Made by a program: the position numbers and the translations under genes. From positions 1 through 62,053 of the forward strand of contig DATKZY010000233.1 of assembly GCA_035527715.1 (NCBI GenBank): a DNA stretch of 62,053 bases. Direction: 5' to 3'. The stretch comes from DSUN01 sp035527715 (lineage in GTDB: Bacteria; Planctomycetota; PUPC01; DSUN01). The notes beneath the pieces were generated by a model, which saw nothing but the letters and a program-made list of their open reading frames with translations, did not search any database and was not told the DNA's origin. Below, in pieces: positions 8,741-16,673 of the stretch; position 1 is the first letter of the stretch; every line of letters begins with the position of its first letter.

Positions 8741-8858
8741 TCAGAATGCCAAGCCGCTCGCTCCGGCGGGGCTGGCATTGTGAGCAAATCGGCCATCCGG
8801 CGGCGTCCGGCGGGGAGTTCTCAGAGTGCCAACCCCTGAGAGGGGGAGTTGGCATTCT
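8741..8858. repeat. Two TGCCAA/TTGGCA hairpin repeats
   Basis: The 384-base gap between the propeller and ThuA genes (8633-9016) holds no gene. Hairpin 1 pairs AATGCCA (8745-8751) with TGGCATT (8773-8779). Hairpin 2 pairs AGAGTGCCAAC (8823-8833) with GTTGGCATTCT (8848-8858), with a nested CCCC/GGGG inside its loop. Hairpin 2, read in reverse complement, is nearly identical to a hairpin at 15642-15679, so this is a dispersed family rather than a local terminator. Confidence 0.8.
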
Positions 8859-8936
8859 GTGATTCCGGCATCTTGGGAGGGGGCGGACTGGCCGTCCCGC
8901 GCAAGCCCGTTCCTGCGCGGGGCGAGCATCCCGCGC

Positions 8937-8965
8937 TTGCATTTCGTGAGGCGATTCGATAGGCT
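8937..8965 (+). promoter_or_regulatory. Possible promoter of the ThuA gene
   Basis: TTGCAT (8937-8942) and TAGGCT (8960-8965) are 17 bases apart, 51 bases upstream of the ATG. The match to consensus is modest. Confidence 0.35.
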
Positions 8966-9016
8966 GGCGCCCACGTGAGCAAGGCCCCTCAACCGTTCGG
9001 GAAAGGAGATGGGCAC

Positions 9017-9913
9017 ATGGGAAACAGGTGTCGCTGGGTTGCGGTAGCGGTGTGCGTGGTGGCCGCCCTGGCAGTGGCGGGGCAGGCCGTGGCCGCCGAA
9101 AAGATCAACGTGCTGATCATTGACGGACAGCACAACCACAACTGGAAGGCGACGACGCCGCTGCTGAAGGACATGCTGCTCAAGACCGACCGGTTCACGG
9201 TGGACGTGGCGACGACGCCGCCGAAGGGCGCACCGAAGGAGGACTGGGGGAAGTTCAAGCCCGACTTCTCGAAGTGCCAGGTGGTCGTGATGAACTACGC
9301 CGGGGATGCCTGGCCGAAGGAGGTCAACGACGGGATGGCGAAGTTCGTCGAGGGCGGCGGCGGGCTGGCCTTCTACCACGCCGCAGTCTTCGCGTTTCCC
9401 CAATGGGCCGAGTGGAACAAGATGATGGGCATGGGCTGGCGGCCGGCCAACTTCGGCGGCCGCGTGTGCCTCGACGATGAGGGCAAGCTCATGAAGATGG
9501 CCAAGGGCGAAGGCCCCGGCGGCGGCCACGGGCCGGCGCACGCCTTCGAGCTCGTCGTGCGCGACAAGGAGCACCCCGTGATGAAGGGCGTGCCCGGGAA
9601 GTGGATGCACGTGAAGGACGAGTTGTACCACGGCATGCGTGGGCCGTGCGAGAACATGGCCATCCTCGCCACCGCCTTCAGCTCGAAGGAGGGCAAGGGC
9701 ACGGGCATGCACGAGCCGATGGTGTGGACCGTCGCCTATGGCAAGGCACGCGTGTTCGTGAGCGTGCTGGGCCACGACGCGAGCAACACGGCGGTGCCCG
9801 ACACGGCGACGCTGCTGTGCCGCGGGGCCGAGTGGGCGGCGACTGGGCAGGTGACGATTCCCGTCCCGGCGGAGTTCAACGCCACGCCCGGCGCCAAGCC
9901 GGAGGCGAAGTAG
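9017..9913 (+). CDS. Secreted ThuA-domain protein
   Basis: The 298-residue product has a signal peptide (about 1-27, ending AVAAE) and one ThuA domain, a class I glutamine-amidotransferase-like fold frequent in PVC-group exported proteins and often linked to sugar metabolism. Family features include INVLIIDGQHNHNWKATTP, VVVMNYAGDAWP, FVEGGGGLAFYHAA (about 113-126), DELYHGMRG and the late PMVWTVAYGKARVFVSVLGHD. No catalytic Cys typical of true amidotransferases is evident, so I claim no enzymatic activity. The ATG at 9017 follows AAAGGAG at good spacing. A strong hairpin terminator follows the gene. Confidence 0.88.
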   Translation: MGNRCRWVAVAVCVVAALAVAGQAVAAEKINVLIIDGQHNHNWKATTPLLKDMLLKTDRFTVDVATTPPKGAPKEDWGKFKPDFSKCQVVVMNYAGDAWPKEVNDGMAKFVEGGGGLAFYHAAVFAFPQWAEWNKMMGMGWRPANFGGRVCLDDEGKLMKMAKGEGPGGGHGPAHAFELVVRDKEHPVMKGVPGKWMHVKDELYHGMRGPCENMAILATAFSSKEGKGTGMHEPMVWTVAYGKARVFVSVLGHDASNTAVPDTATLLCRGAEWAATGQVTIPVPAEFNATPGAKPEAK

Positions 9914-9941
9914 ACCAGCGAGGAAATCGGTGGATGAACGG

Positions 9942-9978
9942 ACAGCCCTCTCGCGCCTTCGCGGCGCGAGAGGGCTGT
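9942..9978. terminator. Hairpin terminator between convergent genes
   Basis: A perfect 16-base-pair stem (9942-9957 with 9963-9978) encloses a 5-base loop and is followed by a short T run. It lies between the ThuA gene (plus) and the Tyr/Pro-rich gene (minus) and probably ends transcription from the plus strand; it may also serve the minus strand. Confidence 0.8.
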
Positions 9979-10020
9979 TTCGCTATTCGAGCGGTGGCAC
10001 CGAAGCTCGGTGGCCCCGGC

Positions 10021-12144
10021 TCACCGTCGTCTCCTGCCCTCGCGGCGGTCGCCGCCTCGGGGGGACTCGGTGTCATCGGGGGGAGGCGGGGGTGTCGGGG
10101 CAGAGGGCGCGACCGCCGTCGGCGCCGAGCGAGGCGGGGGGGCGGGGCGAGGCGTCTCCCGGTTGCTCCGGGGCGTCTCGGGCGGCCTGGGCGGCGGCGG
10201 CGTCGGCAGCGCCCGGACCTCGCGGACCGGGGACGGCCGTTCGATGGTTCGCACCGAGGTCGCCGGCGCGCTTGGGCGGCTGGCGCGGCTCGGCGGGGCC
10301 TGTGGGACGGTTATTGGTGCAGGCCTCGCCTGGACCGGGGCCGATGCCGCGAAGGGGCGTGTGGGGACACCCTGGCGAGGAGTGGGCGCGGCGTCGCTGC
10401 GAGGCTTCTGGCGGCGGGGGTCCTCAGGCGCTGGGGTGGGCTTCACCTCCGGGGGGCGCCCGGTGCTGCGGGGCTCGATCCGCTTGGTCGGGCTCGGCTC
10501 GGCCTTGGGCAGAGGCTGGGGCGTGCGCTCTTCGCGGACTCTGGGCTTCTCGCCACCGCTCTCCAGCTTGGGGAGAGGCTGCGGCGGCTCGACGCGCCGC
10601 CAGGGATCAGGTACCGAGGGCGTCTGAGTCGCGGCCTTGCGGGCGTCCAGGAGTTCCTGGAACCGACTCTTGAGGTTGCGGCTTCGAGACTCGCTGTCGC
10701 GCCCGGGCTGGACGATGGGGGCCGGCGTAGCGGGGGTCGCGACGCTGGGCTTGCGGAGGCTGCCGGGGAAGCCGTCGGGGGCCTCCTGCTTGCGGGGGCG
10801 GCGGTCTTCCGTGATGACATTTCTGGGCAGGCTTGGCGGATTGGTGGGGGCAAGGACCCGCGGAGGCTTCAGGTCGGGGAGAGTGGGGCGCTCCCTCTCG
10901 ACGGTGACCGGACGCAGCTGGCCGCCAGGCGTGCGGGCGCGGTCGTCACCCGCCGGGCGCCCACGGGCCGCGTGGAGGTCCGCCCAGGCTTTGGTGGCGC
11001 GGTTGATTTCGTTGCCCTGCCGCAGGCCCTGGAGTGCCTCGACGACGTTCGGGTCGGGGCGTTGGAGGTTGCGCGGGCGGTCGTAGAAGCGGTCGCCGAG
11101 TCGTCCCTTCAACTCGCGCTCGGCTTCGCGCCCCTTGAGGACGGTCTGCCGGGCGAGGAGGTCGCGGGTGCGCGACGCGTCGGGGGTGAGGCGGTCGGTG
11201 CGGCGGCGGACCAGGTAGTCGAGGTCCTCGTGCCGCACGCGGTCGGGGTTGACGTCGAAGCAGCGGCGGTACCAGTCGTGGCGGTAGCGGACGATGAGGG
11301 GCCGGAAGATGTAGACGGGCTTGTAGATGACCAGCAGCGGCCAGTGACTGTAGTAGGTCGGGCGGTAGCACCAGGGGTGGTGGACGTAGTAGGCTGCCCG
11401 CCGCAGGTTCCACTGGTGCCAGAAGATGGGGTCGAACGAGGTGATCTGGAAGCTCGCGTAGTAGGTGTCGTAGGGGTAGTAGGAGGGGCCGGCGTAGTAG
11501 TAGTAATACGTGTAGTCGTAGGGATCGGCCACGTAGCGCTCGGCGTCCACGACCTCCACCCGCTGAGCGACCTCGGCACCCAGAGCGGTGACCTGGACGT
11601 ACTGGAGGTCGAACACCTGGCCCGCGCCGGCGGAGAGGTGGACCTCGAGGATGCCGTCGAGGACGTGGTTCTCCGCGGGCAGCGTCACGGTGACGCGCGG
11701 CTCCTTCGCCGGCAGGAGATACGTGTTGCCGAAGAAGCCGGGCTCCTCGGCCGGGCGCGCGTTGTCCTTGTTCTGCTCGGCGAACTGGTCTTCGATGGCC
11801 TTGTTGCGCACGAAGAGGAACCCCGCGACGTCCTTGTTCCGGGCGGCCTGATCGGGCTGGAAGGCGACCTCGATGGCGACCGCCCTGGCGGCGGCGGGGA
11901 CCTGGAAGAAGTACACCGCGGTCGCGATGGCGACGCGGGCGGCGTCCTCCTGGTTCTGGGCGTCCCAGGCGGCGAGGCGGAGGCCGCGCTTGAGCGTCGT
12001 GCTCTCAGAGACCGCCGCGTCGCCGCGGACGAAGTACTCGTTGAGCTGCGAGGCGTAGCGGTATTCGGTTGACAGGGTCGGGGCCGCCGCGGCCAGGCCG
12101 GCGGCGAGCAGCAGCGTCAGGGCAGCAGGGGCTTTCGCAATCAT
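10021..12144 (-). CDS. Exported Tyr-rich/Pro-rich low-complexity protein
   Basis: The 707-residue product is unlike any enzyme I recognise. A signal peptide (about 1-20) precedes a folded N-terminal part of about 200 residues. Next comes a Tyr/Trp-rich stretch (YDYTYYYYYAGPSYYPY, followed by PIFWHQWNLRRAAYYVHH and more Tyr/His). The C-terminal half is disordered and rich in Pro, Arg, Ser and Thr, with repeats such as PQPLPKLES/PQPLPKAEP, ending in a basic GGDRREGRRRR. It is probably extracytoplasmic, possibly matrix- or envelope-associated; that is inference. The ATG at 12144 has GAGGAG at seven bases; the longer upstream frame is the antisense of the polyprenyl synthase gene. Confidence 0.75.
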   Translation of the reverse strand: MIAKAPAALTLLLAAGLAAAAPTLSTEYRYASQLNEYFVRGDAAVSESTTLKRGLRLAAWDAQNQEDAARVAIATAVYFFQVPAAARAVAIEVAFQPDQAARNKDVAGFLFVRNKAIEDQFAEQNKDNARPAEEPGFFGNTYLLPAKEPRVTVTLPAENHVLDGILEVHLSAGAGQVFDLQYVQVTALGAEVAQRVEVVDAERYVADPYDYTYYYYYAGPSYYPYDTYYASFQITSFDPIFWHQWNLRRAAYYVHHPWCYRPTYYSHWPLLVIYKPVYIFRPLIVRYRHDWYRRCFDVNPDRVRHEDLDYLVRRRTDRLTPDASRTRDLLARQTVLKGREAERELKGRLGDRFYDRPRNLQRPDPNVVEALQGLRQGNEINRATKAWADLHAARGRPAGDDRARTPGGQLRPVTVERERPTLPDLKPPRVLAPTNPPSLPRNVITEDRRPRKQEAPDGFPGSLRKPSVATPATPAPIVQPGRDSESRSRNLKSRFQELLDARKAATQTPSVPDPWRRVEPPQPLPKLESGGEKPRVREERTPQPLPKAEPSPTKRIEPRSTGRPPEVKPTPAPEDPRRQKPRSDAAPTPRQGVPTRPFAASAPVQARPAPITVPQAPPSRASRPSAPATSVRTIERPSPVREVRALPTPPPPRPPETPRSNRETPRPAPPPRSAPTAVAPSAPTPPPPPDDTESPRGGDRREGRRRR

Positions 12145-12216
12145 TCTGGCTCTCCTCGGGCATACGGGCGTAAGGGCCTTCTCCGTTCCGTCATGGTAGA
12201 CGAGAGACCAGGCGGG

Positions 12217-12245
12217 ATTATTCAGTGTTCGAGGCGACAAGTCAA
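12217..12245 (-). promoter_or_regulatory. Promoter of the Tyr/Pro-rich protein gene
   Basis: On the minus strand, TTGACT (12245-12240) and AATAAT (12222-12217) are 17 bases apart, giving a leader of about 65 bases before the ATG at 12144. It is divergent from the promoter at 12339-12366. Confidence 0.55.
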
Positions 12246-12338
12246 CCGGAAACCTTCTGCCCACCTGATGTTGCGACCGGCGGGCGTCCTGTGGTGGCTC
12301 CCCGCGCGGCGGTGTTCGGCGGCCGAGAACACGCCGAC

Positions 12339-12366
12339 TTGCAAGGGCGGGCGGATTCCCTATAAT
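12339..12366 (+). promoter_or_regulatory. Promoter of the polyprenyl synthase gene
   Basis: TTGCAA (12339-12344) and a perfect TATAAT (12361-12366) with 16-base spacing lie about 45 bases before the gene start. Confidence 0.7.
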
Positions 12367-12411
12367 CTCAGGAGTCGCCGGAGCGGCTGGTTGCGGATCG
12401 TCCGGGCGCGG

Positions 12412-13290
12412 ATGGGGGTCAGCGTGGGCACAGCGTTCGACGACTTCAAGCAAAGCGTCCGCCGCGGCGTGGAGGAGGCGCTGACGCGCTCTCTCACGGC
12501 CTACGGGCCAACGGAGATCCGCCGTGTCGCCGAGTACGTGGCCACGGGGGGCGGCCACCGGTGGCGCGCCATGGCCTGCGTAGCCGCCGGCCTGGCGTTT
12601 CGCGAGGATGCTCTCGACGTGTGCCTGCCGGGCGCCTGCGGCGCCGAGCTTGCCCACGCGGCGTCGCTGCTGCTGGACGACTTGCCTTCGATGGACAACG
12701 CGACGGTGCGGCGCGGCAAGCCCTGCGCCCATCTGCTCTTTCCTCGATGGGCCGTGGACATGGCACCCGCGTTCCTGGTGAACGTGGGGTATCGGATCGC
12801 CCTCGACAACCCGCTGGCCTCCCACGAGCGCCGAGTGGCGGCGGCGCTGGAACTGGCCAAGGCCGCCTGCCAGATGTTCGAGGGGCAGGAGCTGGATGTC
12901 ACGCAGGCGGCGCGGGAGGGCGACCCCGAAACCCTCCTGCGGTGCTACCGGCTGAAGACCGGAGCCCTGTATGCGGCCAGCTCGAAGGCGGGGGCCATCC
13001 TGTGCGGAGCCAGCGAGGACGACGCGGCGGTCTTCTACGACTGCGGGATGGGCCTGGGCCTCTCGTACCAGTTCCTCGACGACACGGCCGACGTGGTGGG
13101 CGGGGTCGAGCAGGCGGGGAAGGACGCGGGGCTGGATGCCGCGAAGCTGACCGCGGTGTCGCTCTATGGCCTGAAGGGCGCGGAGGCGCGCGCCAAGGCA
13201 TTCGCGGAGCGGGCGCTCGCCGCGGTCGCCCGGTTCGGCCCCGGCGCCGAGCTGTTCGCTTGCCTGATTCGTCGGGCGCACTGGGCCTGA
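12412..13290 (+). CDS. Polyprenyl (geranylgeranyl/farnesyl-type) diphosphate synthase
   Basis: The 292-residue enzyme would condense isopentenyl diphosphate with allylic diphosphates to make prenyl chains for quinones, carotenoids or cell-wall carriers. The first aspartate-rich motif is DDLPSMDN (D89, D90, D95) and the second is DDTAD (D223, D224, D227) in SYQFLDDTAD. The substrate-binding GGKRxR motif appears as GGGHRWR, with Lys replaced by His. The short-chain DDLPSMD style suggests FPP/GGPP-type products. The ribosome site is weak for both the ATG at 12412 and a GTG at 12424, so the start is uncertain by four codons. It converges on the AOR gene 24 bases downstream. Confidence 0.87.
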   Translation: MGVSVGTAFDDFKQSVRRGVEEALTRSLTAYGPTEIRRVAEYVATGGGHRWRAMACVAAGLAFREDALDVCLPGACGAELAHAASLLLDDLPSMDNATVRRGKPCAHLLFPRWAVDMAPAFLVNVGYRIALDNPLASHERRVAAALELAKAACQMFEGQELDVTQAAREGDPETLLRCYRLKTGALYAASSKAGAILCGASEDDAAVFYDCGMGLGLSYQFLDDTADVVGGVEQAGKDAGLDAAKLTAVSLYGLKGAEARAKAFAERALAAVARFGPGAELFACLIRRAHWA

Positions 13291-13314
13291 CGGCGGCCCG
13301 CCGCGGAACACCCC

Positions 13315-15186
13315 TCACTTGTGCAGGTCGGGCACGACGAAGTCGAGGCCGAGCCGCTCGAGGGTGGCGGCCGACGGCACGCCGTCCTGGCTCCAGCCCA
13401 TTTCGTCGAGGTATTCCTTCTGCTGGACCGCGAGGTCCACGACGACGCCCTTCGTGGGGCCGGTCTGCAGCGGCGGCCGGCCGAGGAGGCGTCCTGGGAC
13501 CTTGATCTCTGCGTTCTTCAGGCCCTCGCGGAGGTTGAAGGCGATTCGCAGGTTGGCGATGCGGTCGCCAATCGTCACGAGATCCTCCGGCGTCCAGGCC
13601 GTGCCCATGGCGTCGTTGAGGAAGTCGGCCTGGGCCTGCGCCGGGATGCACACGGAGCCGAACATGCAGCACCCGTCGGCGTTGATGACGTGCATGAGGG
13701 CGCTCTGGATGCGGTGGGCCTTCGCTTTCCCCGTGTAGTCGTGCTTCTTGTCGGGCGTCCAGCCGCCGTAGAGGTGTTCGAGGCCGGGCACGGGGAAGCC
13801 GGCTTCGGCGGCCCAGGCGCTGAACTGCGTGTGGCGGCCGGGCGTGGCATCGAGCTTGTAGCTCGAGGCGAGGCCGGGGCTGAGGCGCGGGTCGTGCATG
13901 GCCACCTCCTCGCCCTGGATCTGCATCGCGCAGTCGCTTGCGCCCTTGCCGATCGTGCCGGCGGCGGCCTTCGAGGCGTCGGCCAGGAGGGCGCCCAGGC
14001 CCTCGCGCCGCGCGATCTGCTCGGTGAGGGCGACCATCGCGGCGGCGTTGCCCCAGGTGAGCTCCAGGCCGCCGGTGTCCTCCTTCGTGAGGATGCCCTT
14101 CTCGTAGCACTCGAACGCGAAGGCCAGGGTGCAGCCGGTCGAAATCGTGTCCATCCCCATGCGGTTGCACAGGTCGTTGACCTTGCAGATGGCAGCGAGG
14201 TCGTCCACGAGGAGCATGGCGCCGAAGCAGCCGAGGGTCTCGTACTCGGGCTTGCCGCCTTCGACGGCATAGGGTCCCGTGGTCTTCACGAAGCCGCCGC
14301 AGGCGATGGGGCAGTGCCAGCAGCCGTAGGGCCTGGTCACGATGTCGCGCACCGCCTCGTCGCTGATCTTGGCGGCGGTCTGGAAGTCCTCGCCGCTGCC
14401 GGCCCAGTTCTTGATCGGGCAGTCGCCGCCGGCCACCGCTCCCGCGGTGAGGCCCGACGTGCCGAACTTGTGGAACAGCTCGTAGAGGCCCGTCTCCCGC
14501 ATCTTCTGGATGTATCCTGTGCGGTCGGCCTTCAGCTTCGCCTCGTCGGCGAGCGGGATGGCCATCGTGGGCACGGCGACGACGGCCTTGAGCCGCTTCG
14601 AGCCCATCACGGCGCCCAGGCCGCTGCGGCCGGCCGCCCTGTCCCGGTCGTTCATGATGCAGGCCAGCAGCGTCACCGCCTCGCCCGCGGGGCCGATCGA
14701 CGCGATGGCCGCCTCCTTGCCGTAGAGCGCCTGGAGCGTGTCCTCGGTCGCCACAACGTCGCCGCCCCACAGGTCGGCCGCGTCCTTGATCTCGGCCGCC
14801 CCCTTGTCAATCACCACGTAGACCGGCTTCTCCGCCTTGCCTGTGAAGAAAATGCCGTCGAGGCCGGCGAACTTCAGCTTCGGACCGAAGTCGCCCCCGC
14901 AATTCGCGTCGCCGAACCCGCCCGTCTTGGGCGACTTGCCGACGGCGGCGAAGCGGTTGCCGCAGATCGCCGGCGTGCCGCTCAGCGGCCCCGCGAGCAG
15001 CCCGAGCATATTCTGCGGCCCGAGCGGGTCCACGCCCGCCTTCACCCGCGTGTACAGATAGTAGGCCCCCAGGCCGTAGCCGCCGAGGTACTTCTTGTAC
15101 AGCTCATCGGCCGGCGTCTCAATCGTCACCTGCCCCTCCGCCAGGTCCACGAACGCGATCTTGCCCATTGTTCCAGGCACGGCCAT
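13315..15186 (-). CDS. aor: Aldehyde:ferredoxin oxidoreductase (tungsten/molybdopterin)
   Basis: The 623-residue enzyme would oxidise aldehydes to carboxylic acids (or reduce acids) with ferredoxin in the cytoplasm, using a W- or Mo-bis-pterin and one [4Fe-4S] cluster. The cluster ligands are visible as C289, C292 and C296 in CWHCPIACG plus C506 or C507 in DGCCMFG. The N-terminal region carries the usual GGYGLGAYYLY and GNRFAAVGKSPKTGGFGDAN stretches. Full length is typical of the family. The ATG at 15186 has AGGAGG at seven bases. The gene is preceded by a good promoter and stands alone. It is a strong indicator of anaerobic metabolism; its electron partner is not adjacent. Confidence 0.92.
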   Translation of the reverse strand: MAVPGTMGKIAFVDLAEGQVTIETPADELYKKYLGGYGLGAYYLYTRVKAGVDPLGPQNMLGLLAGPLSGTPAICGNRFAAVGKSPKTGGFGDANCGGDFGPKLKFAGLDGIFFTGKAEKPVYVVIDKGAAEIKDAADLWGGDVVATEDTLQALYGKEAAIASIGPAGEAVTLLACIMNDRDRAAGRSGLGAVMGSKRLKAVVAVPTMAIPLADEAKLKADRTGYIQKMRETGLYELFHKFGTSGLTAGAVAGGDCPIKNWAGSGEDFQTAAKISDEAVRDIVTRPYGCWHCPIACGGFVKTTGPYAVEGGKPEYETLGCFGAMLLVDDLAAICKVNDLCNRMGMDTISTGCTLAFAFECYEKGILTKEDTGGLELTWGNAAAMVALTEQIARREGLGALLADASKAAAGTIGKGASDCAMQIQGEEVAMHDPRLSPGLASSYKLDATPGRHTQFSAWAAEAGFPVPGLEHLYGGWTPDKKHDYTGKAKAHRIQSALMHVINADGCCMFGSVCIPAQAQADFLNDAMGTAWTPEDLVTIGDRIANLRIAFNLREGLKNAEIKVPGRLLGRPPLQTGPTKGVVVDLAVQQKEYLDEMGWSQDGVPSAATLERLGLDFVVPDLHK

Positions 15187-15237
15187 GTGTTGCCTCCTGA
15201 CGGACTGAGGGGGTCTTGCGCGACAGCAACGCGACCG

Positions 15238-15266
15238 AGTCTAGGGGTTTCCGAGGGGCATGTCAA
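15238..15266 (-). promoter_or_regulatory. Promoter of the AOR gene
   Basis: On the minus strand, TTGACA (15266-15261) and TAGACT (15243-15238) are 17 bases apart, about 52 bases upstream of the ATG at 15186. Confidence 0.7.
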
Positions 15267-15280
15267 GCGCCCCAACCGTG

Positions 15281-15313
15281 GACACGATGGACAGGATGGA
15301 CATGATGGACGCC
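15281..15313. repeat. Degenerate ATGGACA micro-tandem repeat
   Basis: A short run of GACACGATG, GACAGGATG, GACATGATG and GAC units (period about nine) marks the start of the gene-free repeat island at 15267-16277. A similar but complementary GTCCACC run occurs at 15917-15941. Confidence 0.55.
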
Positions 15314-15368
15314 CCTTGCCGCTTCGAGTCGGCGGGAGGCAGGGGAGGGCGCCGCTCCCGCCGCCTAT

Positions 15369-15567
15369 CTGTATCACCCCTGCCTCTGCCGTAGGTTGAT
15401 ACAGATCGGCGCTTTGGCGATCCGGCGGCTTCCGTGGCGTTTCCCGCCGAACTGTATCACTTCCCTCCCCCCAGGGGGTGATACAGATCGGCGCTTTGGC
15501 GATCCGGGGGGCTCGATGGCCTTCCCCGCCCAACTGTATCACTTCCCTCCCCTCGAGGGTGATACAG
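15369..15567. repeat. Three tandem CTGTATCAC hairpin units (about 82 bp period)
   Basis: CTGTATCAC starts at 15369, 15452 and 15534. Each copy pairs with (G)TGATACAG at 15397-15404, 15478-15486 and 15559-15567. The loops are C-rich. Between hairpins, the two intact spacers begin AGATCGGCGCTTTGGCGATC, which is itself partly palindromic. No protein-coding frame is credible. Spacers are not unique and the arms are palindromic, which argues against a CRISPR array. Confidence 0.85.
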
Positions 15568-15641
15568 ATGGGAGGGGGCGTCGCCACACCGTCCACTGTC
15601 CACCGCCTACTGTCCACTGTCGCTCCGTCAAGAGTGCCACC

Positions 15642-15679
15642 AAGGATGCCAACTCCCCCTCTCAGGACTTGGCATTCTT
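15642..15679. repeat. TGCCAA/TTGGCA hairpin, third copy
   Basis: AAGGATGCCAA (15642-15652) pairs with TTGGCATTCTT (15669-15679) with one mismatch. The 16-base loop CTCCCCCTCTCAGGAC differs by two bases from the loop of the inverted copy at 8823-8858. Confidence 0.8.
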
Positions 15680-15726
15680 GGGGCTCGCCCCCTTGCCCCC
15701 CCTCGCCGCCCGGATGGGGCCGGACG

Positions 15727-15834
15727 TCGAACCTCGAACGTCCAACGTCGAACGTCCAACGTCGAACGCGGAACGTGGCTCTTGCTCGATATCTGGTGTT
15801 CGATGGCCGATGTTCGATGTTCAGCGTTCGACGT
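15727..15834. repeat. Heptad array of GTCGAAC/GTCCAAC with inverted counterpart
   Basis: The left half (15727-15775) is a run of near-identical seven-base units alternating GTCGAAC and GTCCAAC. The right half (15797-15834) carries the complementary words GTTCGAT, GTTCAGC and GTTCGAC. The whole can fold into a long imperfect hairpin. It encodes no plausible protein. Confidence 0.75.
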
Positions 15835-15951
15835 TTTCTTGGTTCCGGCCCGAAGGCCGCGATAGGAATTGCGGCGGCATCGTCGCCGCGACCCCCAACC
15901 CCCGCAGGACCGGCCGGTCCACCGTGTCCACCACGTCCACCCGCTCCCCCG

Positions 15952-16221
15952 GCCCTGATCTTTGCCCACATCTCTGGGCAGACGCGCTCCCAGCCCCGTC
16001 AGGGGCGCGAGATGGTAGCCCACGGCGTAAGCCGTGGGATCGCCAGGCACCCCGCAGGTAAGCCCCGTAGGGGCGGCAGAACGCCCGGTGCCAAGGTTTC
16101 TGCCGCCCCTACGGGGCTGGCCCGTGTCACATCCCGCTACCCACGGCTTACGCCGTGGGCTACCATCTGACGCCCGCCCTCGGCGGGCTGCGGAGCCCGA
16201 GATGTGGGCAAAGATCAGGGC
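15952..16221. repeat. Three-layer nested inverted repeat (270 bp)
   Basis: Three perfect arm pairs are nested: 23 bp (15952-15974 with 16199-16221), 28 bp (16011-16038 with 16140-16167) and 20 bp (16061-16080 with 16099-16118). Each 28-bp arm contains its own CCCACGGC/GCCGTGGG hairpin, the stem word also found at both window edges. The structure resembles a REP doublet or a small non-coding mobile element; no transposase lies inside it. Confidence 0.85.
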
Positions 16222-16266
16222 TCAGGGTGTCATCAGGGCTCAGGGTGTCAGGGCTCAGGGTGTCAC
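16215..16266. repeat. Tandem CAGGGCTCAGGGTGTC repeat
   Basis: Three head-to-tail copies of a roughly 16-base unit follow directly on the nested inverted repeat and end 12 bases before the stop codon of the antitoxin-like gene. Confidence 0.75.
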
Positions 16267-16277
16267 ATCTTCAAATA

Positions 16278-16472
16278 TCAATTATCTTCCCCGCCCACGG
16301 AATCAGGGCGAGCCCTGTCCATCAGGTCGCGCAAGGGACCCGACTTCTGGTCCCGCTCGATCTGCCGGTCCCAATGCGCCTCCTCATGCTCGTCGAACCA
16401 TGAGGAGAACTCCTCAAACTGATCCTCCGGCAAGGCCTGTACGGCCTCCTTGATCTCTGTCACCGTGGTCAT
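16278..16472 (-). CDS. Small antitoxin-like protein without a visible toxin
   Basis: The 64-residue acidic protein begins MTTVTEIKEAVQALPEDQF and continues FSSWFDEHEEAHWDRQIERD, a pattern seen in small antitoxin-like proteins that accompany RelE/ParE-type toxins. The ATG at 16472 has GGAG nine bases upstream. No toxin gene lies next to it: downstream is the repeat island, and the 218 bases upstream (16473-16690) contain only repeat-like sequence. It may be an orphan or the remnant of a toxin-antitoxin pair disrupted by repeats. The family call rests on resemblance only. Confidence 0.6.
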   Translation of the reverse strand: MTTVTEIKEAVQALPEDQFEEFSSWFDEHEEAHWDRQIERDQKSGPLRDLMDRARPDSVGGEDN

Positions 16473-16673
16473 AATCGGTTCTCCACGTAGCGGCTTGGCC
16501 GCGCTCTCTTGCGGCGAACCAAGTTGATCATAGGCCGCCAACGCAACGGCGTCAAGAGGCCCCGAAGGCCGGTCCGGGGCTCCTGCACAAGAGGCCATCG
16601 AAGCGGGTGCTCTGCGACGAGAGGAAGTCTCCGTGTGCTCCGTGTCTCCGTGGTGGGCACTGTTCACTTCCGC

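Noticed and set aside
15369..15567. A CRISPR-like array
   Set aside because: Three units with palindromic arms and nearly identical spacers, no cas genes, and a unit length of 82 bases do not fit CRISPR.
15396..16170. Open frames of 221 and 230 codons in the repeat island
   Set aside because: Their translations are direct readings of tandem and inverted repeats in several frames, with no ribosome site and no protein-like composition.
15187..16277. A riboswitch or structured regulatory RNA in the repeat island
   Set aside because: The structures are simple inverted or tandem repeats without known riboswitch motifs, and no gene lies directly downstream in the required orientation.
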